DNA from: Streptomyces djakartensis | Lineage (GTDB): Bacteria > Actinomycetota > Actinomycetes > Streptomycetales > Streptomycetaceae | Direction: 5' to 3' | NCBI RefSeq assembly: GCF_014651075.1 | Contig: NZ_BMWE01000025.1 | Coordinates: 1-64,000, forward strand | DNA length: 64,000 nucleotides | Shown here: positions 18,327 to 26,588 of the stretch, one piece after another | Position numbering within the stretch: position 1 is the stretch's first letter | Layout of the letters: each line of letters opens with the position of its first letter | The notes under the pieces: model-generated | Told to the model about the DNA's origin: nothing | Seen by the model: the letters and a program-made list of their open reading frames with translations, nothing else | Database searches by the model: none | Made by a program: the position numbers and the translations under genes

Positions 18327-19025
18327 ATGGAACCCGTCACGCTGATCACCGGTGGCTCGACCGGAATCGGCGCCGCCACCGCCCGCGCCCTGCTCGGGCA
18401 GGGTCACCGCGTGGCCGTCACCGGACGTGACGCGGACAAGCTGGCCGCCTTCGCCGCTTCGGCCGGAGCGGGCGGGCGACTGCTGACGATAACCGGCGAC
18501 GCCGCCGACGAGCACGACGTCGCCTCCACCGTGCGCCAGGTGCTGGACACGTGGGGCCGACTGGACAACGTCATCGCCAACGCCGGTTTCTCGCTGCCCG
18601 GCAACCTGGAGAGCCACGCCCCCGAGGACATGCGCGCCATGGTCCTCACCAATGTCCTGGGCCCTGCCCTGCTCGTGCGGGAGACCCTGCCGCACCTCAG
18701 GGAGTCCAAGGGCCGCATCGTGGTCATCGGTTCGGTCGCCGGGGTGCGCAACACGCCCGGCAACCTGTACTCGGTCACCAAGTGGGCCGCGCACGCGCTG
18801 GCCGAGAACACCCGGCTGCTGGTCGGCAAGGACGGGATCGGCGTGACCGTCATCGCCCCCGGGGTGGTGGACACTCCGTTCTGGGACAAGCGCGGCGGGA
18901 CCCCCGAGGCGACGCCGCCGATGACCGCCGAGCAGATCGCGGACACGATCGTCTTCGCCGTCAACCAGCCCGCGGGCGTGGACATCAACCACATCACCAT
19001 GCGGCCGGCCGGACAGCTCGGCTGA
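18327..19025 (+). CDS. Short-chain dehydrogenase/reductase
   Basis: The 232-residue product is a classical SDR. It has the cofactor motif ITGGSTGIGAATARALL, RVAVTGRD (the Arg after the second strand suggests NADP), NAG in NVIANAGFS, the catalytic Ser in VIGSVAG and YSVTK. The substrate is unknown. A strong AGGAGG precedes ATG 18327. It is convergent with the hydroxymandelate oxidase gene and separated from it by a long hairpin, so it is probably not part of that cluster. Confidence 0.9.
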   Translation: MEPVTLITGGSTGIGAATARALLGQGHRVAVTGRDADKLAAFAASAGAGGRLLTITGDAADEHDVASTVRQVLDTWGRLDNVIANAGFSLPGNLESHAPEDMRAMVLTNVLGPALLVRETLPHLRESKGRIVVIGSVAGVRNTPGNLYSVTKWAAHALAENTRLLVGKDGIGVTVIAPGVVDTPFWDKRGGTPEATPPMTAEQIADTIVFAVNQPAGVDINHITMRPAGQLG

Positions 19026-19053
19026 CACCGCGCCCCGTTCGACCGTACGAGAA

Positions 19054-19102
19054 GGCGCCCTCGGCCCCGCCGCGTATTCCGCGGCACGGGGCCGAGGGCG
19101 CC
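19054..19102. terminator. Long bidirectional terminator at the cluster edge
   Basis: A 15-bp perfect stem (19054-19068 with 19088-19102, GGCGCCCTCGGCCCC) is topped by a second 6-bp stem (GCCGCG/CGCGGC). It sits between the convergent SDR and hydroxymandelate oxidase genes and can terminate both. Confidence 0.8.
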
Positions 19103-19134
19103 TCCGGGCCTCCGGGCATCCGGGCATCCGGGCG
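19103..19134. repeat. Four tandem 8-bp repeats (TCCGGGCN)
   Basis: TCCGGGCC, TCCGGGCA, TCCGGGCA and TCCGGGCG follow one another directly after the terminator hairpin, just before the hydroxymandelate oxidase stop codon. Confidence 0.85.
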
Positions 19135-19151
19135 GACGCGCGGCGTCGGAC

Positions 19152-20240
19152 TCAGGCGTGGGCACACCCGGGCAGGACCACCCCGGACCGCTCGAAGCCG
19201 GCCACGGTGGGCGCCCCCATCAGGGCCATGACCTCCTCGAACTCGCCCGTGAGCAACCGCAGGACGTCCGCGACGCCCTCCGCGCCGGAGTGGGCGAGCC
19301 CCCACAGGGCCGGGCGTCCGACCATCACCGCGTCCGCGCCCAGACACAGGGCCTTGGCGATGTCGGCGCCGTGCCGGATGCCGCCGTCGAGGACGACCGC
19401 GCACCGCCCGGCGACGGCGTCCACGATCTCGGCGAGGGCGTCGGGGGCGCTGCGGCAGAAGTCCAGCTGGCGGCCGCCGTGGTTGGAGACGACCAGCCCC
19501 GAGACGCCGTGCTTGACGGCCAGTTCGGCGTCCTCACCGGTGAGCACGCCCTTCAGCACCACGGGCAGGGAGGTCACTTCCCGCAACCAGGCGAGGTCCT
19601 CCCAGGTGATCGAGGCGTCGAACTGCTCCTTGGAGTGCCGTGCGATGGCCGACTCCCCGTCCCGGCCGCTGTGCGAGGCGGCCATCACGTCGTGCGCCAC
19701 ATTGACCGCCCGGATGCCCGGGGGCACCGCGAACCCGTTGGCGGCATCCCGGGGACGGAACGCCACCCTGGGCGCGTCGACGGTGAGGACCAGCGCGCGG
19801 AAACCGGCGGCATCGGCCCGGTGGATCAGGTCCACCAGGAGGTCGCGGCGCTTGAGCCAGTACAGCTGCAGCCACAGCGGGCCGGTGGCCGCGGCGGCGA
19901 TGTCCTCCAGTGTCCGGCTCGCGAACATGCTGACCGTGAACAGGGCACCGGCCTCACCCGCGGCCCGCGCCGTCGCCACCTCGCCCTCCGGGTGGGCCAG
20001 TTGGTGGTACGCCATGGGAGCGATGCCCAGGGGGGCGGCGAGGTCCGCTCCGAGCAGTTCGGTGCGGGGGTCGCAGTGGGAGACGTCGACGAGACAGCGC
20101 GGCCGCAGCCGGATCCGGTCCAGGGCCTCCCGCCCCGCCGTCAGCATCGACTCGGTGCCGCTGCCGCCCGCGAAGAAGTCCCACACCGGTCGCGGTAGCC
20201 GCTCCTTGGCCGCCGCCTCGTACGCGCGCAGCGCCAGCAC
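19152..20240 (-). CDS. hmo: 4-hydroxymandelate oxidase (FMN alpha-hydroxy acid oxidase)
   Basis: This enzyme oxidises L-4-hydroxymandelate to 4-hydroxyphenylglyoxylate, the third step toward 4-hydroxyphenylglycine. The 362-residue product has the FMN-dependent alpha-hydroxy acid oxidase signature SNHGGRQLD with the catalytic His, the substrate-site block PLGIAPMAYHQLAHPEGE, and VLDGGIRHGADIAKALCLGADAVMVGRP for phosphate binding. GTG 20240 is chosen because GGAGGAG lies five bases upstream; GTG 20243 is adjacent. The role is inferred jointly from the family and from HmaS, HpgT and prephenate dehydrogenase in the same operon; a lactate/mandelate oxidase is the alternative. Confidence 0.88.
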   Translation of the reverse strand: MLALRAYEAAAKERLPRPVWDFFAGGSGTESMLTAGREALDRIRLRPRCLVDVSHCDPRTELLGADLAAPLGIAPMAYHQLAHPEGEVATARAAGEAGALFTVSMFASRTLEDIAAAATGPLWLQLYWLKRRDLLVDLIHRADAAGFRALVLTVDAPRVAFRPRDAANGFAVPPGIRAVNVAHDVMAASHSGRDGESAIARHSKEQFDASITWEDLAWLREVTSLPVVLKGVLTGEDAELAVKHGVSGLVVSNHGGRQLDFCRSAPDALAEIVDAVAGRCAVVLDGGIRHGADIAKALCLGADAVMVGRPALWGLAHSGAEGVADVLRLLTGEFEEVMALMGAPTVAGFERSGVVLPGCAHA

Positions 20241-20290
20241 CACATCTCCTCCGTTCGCCGTACTGGTCAAGGGGTTCGGGACACCGGCCG

Positions 20291-21625
20291 TCAGGCGGCG
20301 GTGCCGGGGCTCTGCGCGGTGATGAAGGCGGCCAGCCTGGCCATGCCCTCGATGATGGCCTCCGGGCTCTGCGCGCTGCACGACAGGCGCAGCTGGTGGG
20401 TGCCACCGCCGTCCAGGTGGAAGTCGCTCATCGGCGTCCACAGCACGCCGTAGGTGCGCGCGGACAGCTCCAGGGCCTTGTGGTCGGCGGCGAAGGGCAC
20501 GGTGACGACGGTGAAGAAGCCGCCGTCCGGACGGTTCCAGGAGATGCCGAGCTCGGCCCGGCGCTCCGCGGGGAAGTGCCGCTCCAGCTCGCCGAGGAGC
20601 GTGTCCATGTTCGTGCGGTAGTACGCGATGGCCCCGGCGTTCGCCTCCCGCAACCGGCAGCCGCTCTCGATGAGCAGTCCGCCGATGACGGCCTGGCTGA
20701 CGGCCGACGTGTTGACGGTCGTCATGCTCTTGATCTTCGACAGCTCGTCGGCGAGCAGCGAACGCCGGCCGCCCGGGCCGATGACCTCCTGGTCGGCGAT
20801 GACGTAACCCACCCGGGCCCCGGGCAGCGCCGTCTTGGCGAAGGAGCCCAGGTGGACCACGCGGCGGCCCGCGTCGAGGGCCTTGAGCGTGGGGCGGGCC
20901 GAGCCGGTGCGCACGAAGAAACCGTAGGGGTCGTCCTCCAGGACGAGCAGATCCTCCTCCTGGGCCACCCGCAGCAGGCGTTCGCGGTCCGGGAGACTCA
21001 TGCTGGTGCCGGAGGGGTTGGCGAAGTCCGGGACGACGTAGAAGGCCCTGGGGCGTTCGCCGGCCTCCCTGGCGGCGCGCACGGCCGCCGACACGGCCTC
21101 GGGGTCCGGACCGGCGGGGCCCTCGGGCACGGCCCGCACCCGGATGCCCAGGAGCCGGGCCACACCGGTGATGCCCACGTAGCACGGCGAGCTGACCAGC
21201 AGCGTGTCCTCGGGAGCGGCGAAGAGCGCCCGCAGGATGAGGAGCATCGCCTCCTGGCAGCCGGTCGTCACCACGACGGCTTCCGGGGGCACCTCGATCC
21301 CCTCGTCGTTGGCGACCGTCCGGGCGATCAGCTCGTGGATGATCCCGCCTGTGCGGCCGTACTGGAACAGCTGGGTGCGCACCCGGTCGCGCGACCAGCC
21401 CAGCGTCTCCTCCAGGTGACTGGTGTACGTGTGCAGGTGGCGCGCGAGGTCCTCGGGCTCGAAGTCGCCCTCGGTGGGCCGGCCGGGCGCGAAGGAGATG
21501 GCCTGCGGGAACCGGCCGACCACCTCGTTGAGGAAGTTCATGGCGTCGAGGACCGGGTCGCTGAGCGACCCGTGCAGCTCGTCGAGCGCCAGGGCCCGCG
21601 AGGACGGCAGGGTCTGCGGTGTCAC
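20291..21625 (-). CDS. hpgT: HpgT-type PLP aminotransferase (hydroxyphenylglycine transaminase)
   Basis: A 444-residue fold-type I aminotransferase. It converts 4-hydroxyphenylglyoxylate to L-4-hydroxyphenylglycine; known HpgT enzymes use tyrosine as amino donor and so regenerate 4-hydroxyphenylpyruvate. Visible features are the FQYGRTGG region, VVVTTGCQEAMLLILRAL, YVVPDFANPSGTSM, LVLEDDPYGFF and the PLP lysine in GSFAKTALPGARVGYV. The GTG start at 21625 lies 3 bases after the prephenate dehydrogenase stop. A MocR-like or 2-aminoadipate transaminase would look similar, but the context favours HpgT. Confidence 0.87.
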   Translation of the reverse strand: MTPQTLPSSRALALDELHGSLSDPVLDAMNFLNEVVGRFPQAISFAPGRPTEGDFEPEDLARHLHTYTSHLEETLGWSRDRVRTQLFQYGRTGGIIHELIARTVANDEGIEVPPEAVVVTTGCQEAMLLILRALFAAPEDTLLVSSPCYVGITGVARLLGIRVRAVPEGPAGPDPEAVSAAVRAAREAGERPRAFYVVPDFANPSGTSMSLPDRERLLRVAQEEDLLVLEDDPYGFFVRTGSARPTLKALDAGRRVVHLGSFAKTALPGARVGYVIADQEVIGPGGRRSLLADELSKIKSMTTVNTSAVSQAVIGGLLIESGCRLREANAGAIAYYRTNMDTLLGELERHFPAERRAELGISWNRPDGGFFTVVTVPFAADHKALELSARTYGVLWTPMSDFHLDGGGTHQLRLSCSAQSPEAIIEGMARLAAFITAQSPGTAA

Positions 21626-21628
21626 CGC

Positions 21629-22537
21629 TCAGACTCCTCTCGGCGCGGCCGCGTAGGCCGTGATCGGGGTGGGGGCCGTGGTGCGCGAGGGGATCCGGGC
21701 CCGGCCCTGGACACCGCGGACCAGGGCCGTGGTGAGCCGGTCCGTGTGGACGCGCTGCTGCTCCGGCTCCTGGGCGGTGCCCAGGCCCTGCAGGGCGTCG
21801 AGCACCTGGTGCAGGTCCTCGGCGAAACCGGCGAGGACGTCGGCGACGGCCACGGCGTTGGAGCCGAGGATGTCGGTCCACAGGTCGGCGCTGCCCGCGG
21901 CGAGGCGGGTGATGTCCTGCAGTCCCTGTCCGGCGAGCCCCAGCTGGGAGGGGTCGCCGTGCAGTAACCGCGCCGCGAGCAGGCTCGACACCAGGTGCGG
22001 GGCGTGCGAGGTGAGCGCCACCGCCCGGTCGTGCTCGGCGTGGGCCATCACGACCGGCCGGGCACCGCACAACTCGGCCAGGTGCCGGGCGCGTTCGACG
22101 GTCTGCGCCCGGGTGTGCGCGGACGGAGTGAGCACCCAGGGCCGCCCGTGGAACAGGTTGTCCCGGGCGGCGAGCGGGCCGGACTGCTCCCGGCCGCCCA
22201 TGGGGTGCCCGCCGACGAAGCGGGTCAGGTCGCAGCCGGCCTGGTCCGCCTCCCGCTGGGGCAGTTCCTTGATGCTCGCGGCGTCCGTGAAGTCCTCGGC
22301 GAGCCCCTGCAGTTGGTGCTCCTTCAGCGCCGCCGCGACGTGCCTCGGCGGTACCGCGATGACGGCCAGGTCGACCGGGCCACGAGGCGTTCCCGCGATT
22401 CCGGCCCCGAGTTCCGCGGCGGTGCGCGCCGCTTCCGGGTTCGCGTCGATCAGGTAGGTGGTCACGCCCCGGCCCCGAAGGGCCAGGGCGATCGAGGTAC
22501 CGATCAGGCCGGTTCCCACCACTGCGGCACTGCGCAT
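21629..22537 (-). CDS. pdh: Prephenate dehydrogenase
   Basis: It oxidatively decarboxylates prephenate to 4-hydroxyphenylpyruvate, supplying the substrate of hydroxymandelate synthase. The 302-residue protein has an N-terminal Rossmann motif (AVVGTGLIGTSIALALRGRG, with Asp at the NAD-selecting strand end in LIDAN), VIAVPPRHV, and the family block DAASIKELPQ...FVGGHPMGGREQSGP with the active-site His. Its ATG overlaps the preceding dioxygenase stop (TGATG). A second, cluster-borne copy of this primary enzyme is typical of hydroxyphenylglycine pathways. Confidence 0.9.
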   Translation of the reverse strand: MRSAAVVGTGLIGTSIALALRGRGVTTYLIDANPEAARTAAELGAGIAGTPRGPVDLAVIAVPPRHVAAALKEHQLQGLAEDFTDAASIKELPQREADQAGCDLTRFVGGHPMGGREQSGPLAARDNLFHGRPWVLTPSAHTRAQTVERARHLAELCGARPVVMAHAEHDRAVALTSHAPHLVSSLLAARLLHGDPSQLGLAGQGLQDITRLAAGSADLWTDILGSNAVAVADVLAGFAEDLHQVLDALQGLGTAQEPEQQRVHTDRLTTALVRGVQGRARIPSRTTAPTPITAYAAAPRGV

Positions 22538-23454
22538 CAGTGGTGGCTCCACAGAAGCGGGAGATACTCGGGGTCGCTGTAGTCGGGGGTGCCCTCCGCG
22601 GTGCGCCGCACCAGCACGTCGTGGTTGTAGTGGACCTGGGTGCCGTCGGAACGGAAGAAGTCGCGGTAGCGGTTCTCGCCGTCCTGCAGGTGGAAGGAGA
22701 TGGCGCGGCGCGGGCGGTCGCTGACGTTGGCACCGCTGCCGTGGTAGGTGCGGCAGTGGTGGAAGTTGACGTGACCCTTGGGGATGAAGACCGGGATCTT
22801 GTTGACCTCGACCCCGTTGAAGGCCGCGTTGTCCTCCAGCATCTGCTCCAGTTCGGAGCGGTCGCGCTCGGCGAAGTGCAGGGAGGTGGCGTCGTTGTCC
22901 GACGTCTCCTTCCACAGGTGGCTGCCGTCGACCATCGTGATGGTGCCCATCTCCTCACCGCAGTCGTGGAAGGGGATGAACGCGGTCAGCATCCGCTCGG
23001 AGGTGGAGGTGGCCCAGTAGTGGCGGTCGAAGTGCCAGGGCACGATGTTCGACTGCTCATGCGCCACCGGGGGCTTGTAGATCAGCGTCGACTGGAACAC
23101 GCGGATCTGCTCGGCCTCGGCCAGACGCGCGGCCACGGCGCCCAGCAGCGGCTTGCGCAGGATGCGGCCTATGGTGTCGTCCTCGTAGTGGATGTAGTCG
23201 TTGTGCCGCTGGACGTCGCCCTTCTCCGGCTCCCAGTAGGCCAGCTTCGGCGGGCGTACCGGCAGGGTGCGGTCGCGGTGGCCGGCGTAGAAGCGCTCAC
23301 TGGCGGCTTCCAGCTGGTCGATCTCCTCGTCGGTGAACAGCTTCTTCGACAGGTACCAGCCGTGCTCGGCGTAGAAGACGACGTCCTCGTCGGTCGGGAG
23401 GAGCGCGCGCTCCTCGTCGGTGAGGGTGAAGCTCTGGGCGTCCTGGATGGCCAT
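22537..23454 (-). CDS. PhyH-family Fe(II)/2-oxoglutarate dioxygenase
   Basis: The 305-residue product is a phytanoyl-CoA-dioxygenase-like enzyme. The iron facial triad is visible as H141-F-D143 (PWHFDRHYW) and H238 (CRTYHGSG). Arg249/250 in SDRPRRAISFH is placed to bind 2-oxoglutarate. It should hydroxylate or desaturate a pathway intermediate, plausibly an amino acid or peptide; the substrate cannot be read from the sequence. It lies between hmaS and pdh and overlaps pdh by one base. It is not part of the standard hydroxyphenylglycine set, so it probably tailors another building block or the product. Confidence 0.85.
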   Translation of the reverse strand: MAIQDAQSFTLTDEERALLPTDEDVVFYAEHGWYLSKKLFTDEEIDQLEAASERFYAGHRDRTLPVRPPKLAYWEPEKGDVQRHNDYIHYEDDTIGRILRKPLLGAVAARLAEAEQIRVFQSTLIYKPPVAHEQSNIVPWHFDRHYWATSTSERMLTAFIPFHDCGEEMGTITMVDGSHLWKETSDNDATSLHFAERDRSELEQMLEDNAAFNGVEVNKIPVFIPKGHVNFHHCRTYHGSGANVSDRPRRAISFHLQDGENRYRDFFRSDGTQVHYNHDVLVRRTAEGTPDYSDPEYLPLLWSHH

Positions 23455-23506
23455 GATCTTCCTTACAGGTACGTGGTTCGGTGCGGGGACGGCGCGTGGA
23501 GCAGGG

Positions 23507-24571
23507 TCAGGAGACGGCCTTCTCGCGGGCGACCGCCTCGTAGAGCGCCTTGATGTTGCCGCTGCCGAAGGTGCGGGCGCCGTGCCGGTCGATGACCTCC
23601 CAGAAGTACGTCTTCCGTACGTGCTGGGACTGGGTGAAGATCTGGAACACCTGGCCCCAGTGGTCCTCGTCGATCAGGACGTTGGTCCGGCGCAGGTCCT
23701 CGACCTGGAGGTTCGGGCGCTCGAAGCGCTCCTGGAGCTGTTCGTAGTACGAGTCCGGTGTCTGAAGGAAGCTGACGCCCCGCTTCTCCAGGGTCTGCAC
23801 GGTGCCCACGATGTCGTCGCACAGCAGCGCCAGGTGCTGCACGCCGGCGCCGCCGTGCCGGGCCAGGAAGGTGTCGATCTGGCCGGGCTGACGGTCGGTG
23901 ACCGGCTCGATCAGGGTGAAGGTCACCTTGCCGGACGGGCTCTGGACGACCTTCGAGTCCATGGCCTGGCTGCCGACCTCGATGAACTCCTCGAAGATCT
24001 GCGAGAAGCCGAAGACCTTCTCGTAGAACTCGACCGTGGGGCGCAGCCGGCCGGCGGGCAGGCAGATCGCCGCGTGGTCCACGGTGCTCAGCAGCTCCTC
24101 GCCCGCCTCGGGGTCGGTGGCGATGATGTCCATCACGCCGGGCAGGAACTGCTCGCGGTCGCCGGTGCGCTGGACGAACCGGTGGGCGACGTCGCCGAAG
24201 CCCAGGACCGTGGCGGTGACCACCTCGGTGCCGTCCTTGCTGTGGACGGTGGGCTGCTCGACGGCGGTGGCGCCCCGCTCGACGGCCAACTCGAAGGCCT
24301 TGGCGGCGTCGCCGACCTCGAAGGCGATGTTGGCGACACCGTCACCGTGCTGCATCACGTAGGAGGCGGCCGGGTGGGAGGGGTTGAGGGCGGAGGTGAG
24401 GACGACCTCGATGCCGCCCTGGCGCAGCAGCAGCGAGCGGTAGTCGGCCTGCCCGGTCTCGGGACCGGCCTGGCCGCAAATACGGAAGCCGAAAGCGGTG
24501 CAGAGGTAGAACGCGGACTGCTGGGCATCTCCGACGTAGAACTCGACGTGGTCTACGGCCCCGATATCCAT
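23507..24571 (-). CDS. hmaS: 4-hydroxymandelate synthase HmaS
   Basis: HmaS is a non-heme iron dioxygenase that turns 4-hydroxyphenylpyruvate into L-4-hydroxymandelate. The 354-residue protein shows both vicinal-oxygen-chelate halves and the iron ligands H166 (STVDHAAI), H246 (GVQHLAL) and E325 (YFWEVIDR). The near relative HPPD makes homogentisate and has Phe in its C-terminal NFKALFEA motif. Here the motif is GNIKALYEA, with Ile340 in the place known to favour mandelate formation. ATG 24571 is preferred over 24592, which lacks a ribosome binding site. Confidence 0.9.
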   Translation of the reverse strand: MDIGAVDHVEFYVGDAQQSAFYLCTAFGFRICGQAGPETGQADYRSLLLRQGGIEVVLTSALNPSHPAASYVMQHGDGVANIAFEVGDAAKAFELAVERGATAVEQPTVHSKDGTEVVTATVLGFGDVAHRFVQRTGDREQFLPGVMDIIATDPEAGEELLSTVDHAAICLPAGRLRPTVEFYEKVFGFSQIFEEFIEVGSQAMDSKVVQSPSGKVTFTLIEPVTDRQPGQIDTFLARHGGAGVQHLALLCDDIVGTVQTLEKRGVSFLQTPDSYYEQLQERFERPNLQVEDLRRTNVLIDEDHWGQVFQIFTQSQHVRKTYFWEVIDRHGARTFGSGNIKALYEAVAREKAVS

Positions 24572-24668
24572 GCAAAACCCTTCTGTTTTCATGTTCGGAC
24601 AGGAAAAAGCCGAGATGCTTTCATGGAGTGCCGGCGGGGAACCGAGAGATCCGGCCCCGGGCGTCGCT

Positions 24669-25175
24669 CTAGAGAGTGGAGAACTCGTTCAGCGGCGACC
24701 AGACACCGTAGTCGCCCCGACGGTAGAGAAGTGGCTCACGGGGGAAGACTGTGGCGCCTTCCACCCGGCCTATGACAAGCCAATGATCGCTCACCTCGAT
24801 CGCATTTTCAACCCTGCATTCAGCAAAGCCGAGCGAAATTTCGGTAAGCAGTGGCGCGCCTTCGGCAATAACCGAGGGGCGCCATTCGACATGCGCGAAC
24901 TTGTCCGTGGCCTTGCTCGCGAACACCTGGGAGGCGTCGCGCCCGGACGAGGAGAGGAAGTTCACCGCGAACGCCTGCGACGAAATGATCGCCGGCAGTG
25001 TGCGGGACTCCTTTCCGACGGAGACCAGCAGCGTCGACGTGGCCGCCGACACCGCACAGACGGCGTTGCTGGTGAAACCGTACGGCTCACCCTTTCCGTC
25101 CGTTGCCGTCACGACGGCGATCGGGGTCGGAAACGAGCCGAAGAGTTCGCTGAAGCGCACAGAACCGACGTCCAT
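24669..25175 (-). CDS. Flavin reductase family protein
   Basis: The 168-residue product has the flavin reductase-like fold: FSELFGSFPTPIAVVTATDGKGEPYGFTSNAVCAVS, then LVSVGKESRTLPAI and FAVNFLSS. Such proteins supply reduced FMN or FAD to partner monooxygenases. The obvious client is the luciferase-like monooxygenase at 29057-30115 in the same cluster. ATG 25175 has GGAGGA five bases upstream. It follows a terminator hairpin and appears to open the hmaS-phyH-pdh-hpgT-hmo transcription unit. Confidence 0.85.
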   Translation of the reverse strand: MDVGSVRFSELFGSFPTPIAVVTATDGKGEPYGFTSNAVCAVSAATSTLLVSVGKESRTLPAIISSQAFAVNFLSSSGRDASQVFASKATDKFAHVEWRPSVIAEGAPLLTEISLGFAECRVENAIEVSDHWLVIGRVEGATVFPREPLLYRRGDYGVWSPLNEFSTL

Positions 25176-25252
25176 CAAGTTCCTCCGCGGAACAGCTCAT
25201 GAGTATTTTCGGGCAGGCCGAAGCAACCAACGGCCCGTAATGGTGTTCTATG

Positions 25253-25280
25253 ACCGCCGCCGCTCCTTTGCGGCGGCGGT
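25253..25280 (-). terminator. Hairpin between the MFS and flavin reductase genes
   Basis: An 11-bp perfect stem (25253-25263 with 25270-25280) around TCCTTT begins at the MFS stop codon. It would end the upstream ligase-transporter transcript and split the cluster into two units. Confidence 0.65.
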
Positions 25281-26536
25281 TATTCCGCGGTGGCGGTCGC
25301 GGTCGCGCTCGCGAGATTCGCCTCACGTGCGGCGATCGCGCGGCCGAAAGCCCGGATCGTCAGCGGCAGCATGAACGCACCGAAGGCGGTCAGCGCCACG
25401 GCCAGCATCAGGACGAGTTGTTGCGGTCCCACATTGGATCCGGCGCCGGCCACCAGAAGTCCCGCGATGGGCATGGCCAGCATATTGAGCAGATAGAACG
25501 GGCCCATCACCTTTCCGAGGTGTTCCTCGGGAAGGACCTTGATGCGCTGCGTCCGGTTGAAGACGTTGAAGTACGTCACTCCGACCATGGCCGTCACGAA
25601 CGCCGGGGCGTACAGCAGCATGGAGGAGGCGAACCCGATGAGCAGCAGACACGCGCAGAGCAGGGCGAGGCCGAAGACCCCGAGCATCCGCACGTTGACG
25701 TACCGGAGCACGAACGGGATGACCAGGAGGTTGACGATCCCCAGCACGCCGATGCAGATGTTCAGCAGGGCGAACGCCGACTCCGGGGCGTGGAACACGC
25801 CCGTGACGAGTGCGGCGTTGGCGGCGAGCACCACGGCGAAGACCAGGTTGATGGAGAAGTTGAGCGAGGCCAGGAGGACCAGCGGCCTGCTGCGGACCAG
25901 CAGGGACCAGCCCAGCCGGAGTTCGGCCACGATCTCCGCGGCTCCGCCGGTGCTGGGGGTGCGCAGCCCGCGCGGCAGCGGCAGCCAGCAGGCGGCGGCC
26001 GCGGCGAAGACCGCCCCGGCGGCACCGAGCAGCCAGACCTTGTCGATGAAGGCCACCCCCAGCATCGCCAGAGCGGGGCCGACGGCCATCGCCGAGACCT
26101 CCATGCTCTGCACCAGTCCCTGGATCTTGGCCAGTTCGGTGCCCTTGGCCAACTGGGGCACGACCTTCTCCACGGACATGCGCACCGGCGCCATCAGCAG
26201 CGAGAGCAGTGGCGCGGCCGTCATCAGGATGGGCGTCAGCAGTGAGGGCGCGGCCAGGCAGCCGACGAGGGCGCCGCCGAGGACCACGGCCCGGCCGGCC
26301 GTGACGACGGAGAACAGCCGCGCCCCGCCGTCACGGTCGGCGAGGAGACCGGCGAAGGGATACGCGAGCAGGGCCGGCAGCCACTCGATCGCGTAGGCGA
26401 GGCCGAGGGCCGACACCTCCTTGGTGTCCTGGAAGATGAGCAGCGGGACGGCGAACATCACCATCTGCTCGGCAACGACCCCGAGAAGGACACCGCAGGC
26501 GAAGAGCCGTCGGTGCAGCACGGATCGCGTGGTCAT
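25280..26536 (-). CDS. MFS transporter, probable product exporter
   Basis: The 418-residue protein has about 12 hydrophobic segments. A typical MFS loop lies after helix 2 (AGLLADRDGGARLFS) and a counterpart in the second half (NRTQRIKVLPEEHLGKVMGPFYLL). It resembles the MFS_3/enterobactin-exporter-like group that is frequent in biosynthetic clusters. Export of, or self-protection against, the cluster product is inferred. It is the last gene of the ATP-grasp operon, 52 bases after the ligase at 26589. Confidence 0.85.
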   Translation of the reverse strand: MTTRSVLHRRLFACGVLLGVVAEQMVMFAVPLLIFQDTKEVSALGLAYAIEWLPALLAYPFAGLLADRDGGARLFSVVTAGRAVVLGGALVGCLAAPSLLTPILMTAAPLLSLLMAPVRMSVEKVVPQLAKGTELAKIQGLVQSMEVSAMAVGPALAMLGVAFIDKVWLLGAAGAVFAAAAACWLPLPRGLRTPSTGGAAEIVAELRLGWSLLVRSRPLVLLASLNFSINLVFAVVLAANAALVTGVFHAPESAFALLNICIGVLGIVNLLVIPFVLRYVNVRMLGVFGLALLCACLLLIGFASSMLLYAPAFVTAMVGVTYFNVFNRTQRIKVLPEEHLGKVMGPFYLLNMLAMPIAGLLVAGAGSNVGPQQLVLMLAVALTAFGAFMLPLTIRAFGRAIAAREANLASATATATAE

Positions 26537-26588
26537 GAGATCGATCGCTCCCTTGTGCTCGGCCGGGAGCCGCCCGGCCCGAGACTCC

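Noticed and set aside
19152..22958. A single 1268-codon open frame on the minus strand covering hmo and part of the upstream genes
   Set aside because: Only the final 362 codons encode a recognisable protein. The rest is the out-of-frame shadow of hpgT, pdh and phyH, a common effect of high GC.
24572..24668. Eleven-codon frame (MKASRLFPVRT) just upstream of hmaS as a leader peptide
   Set aside because: It lacks a ribosome binding site and has no attenuator structure or run of regulatory codons.
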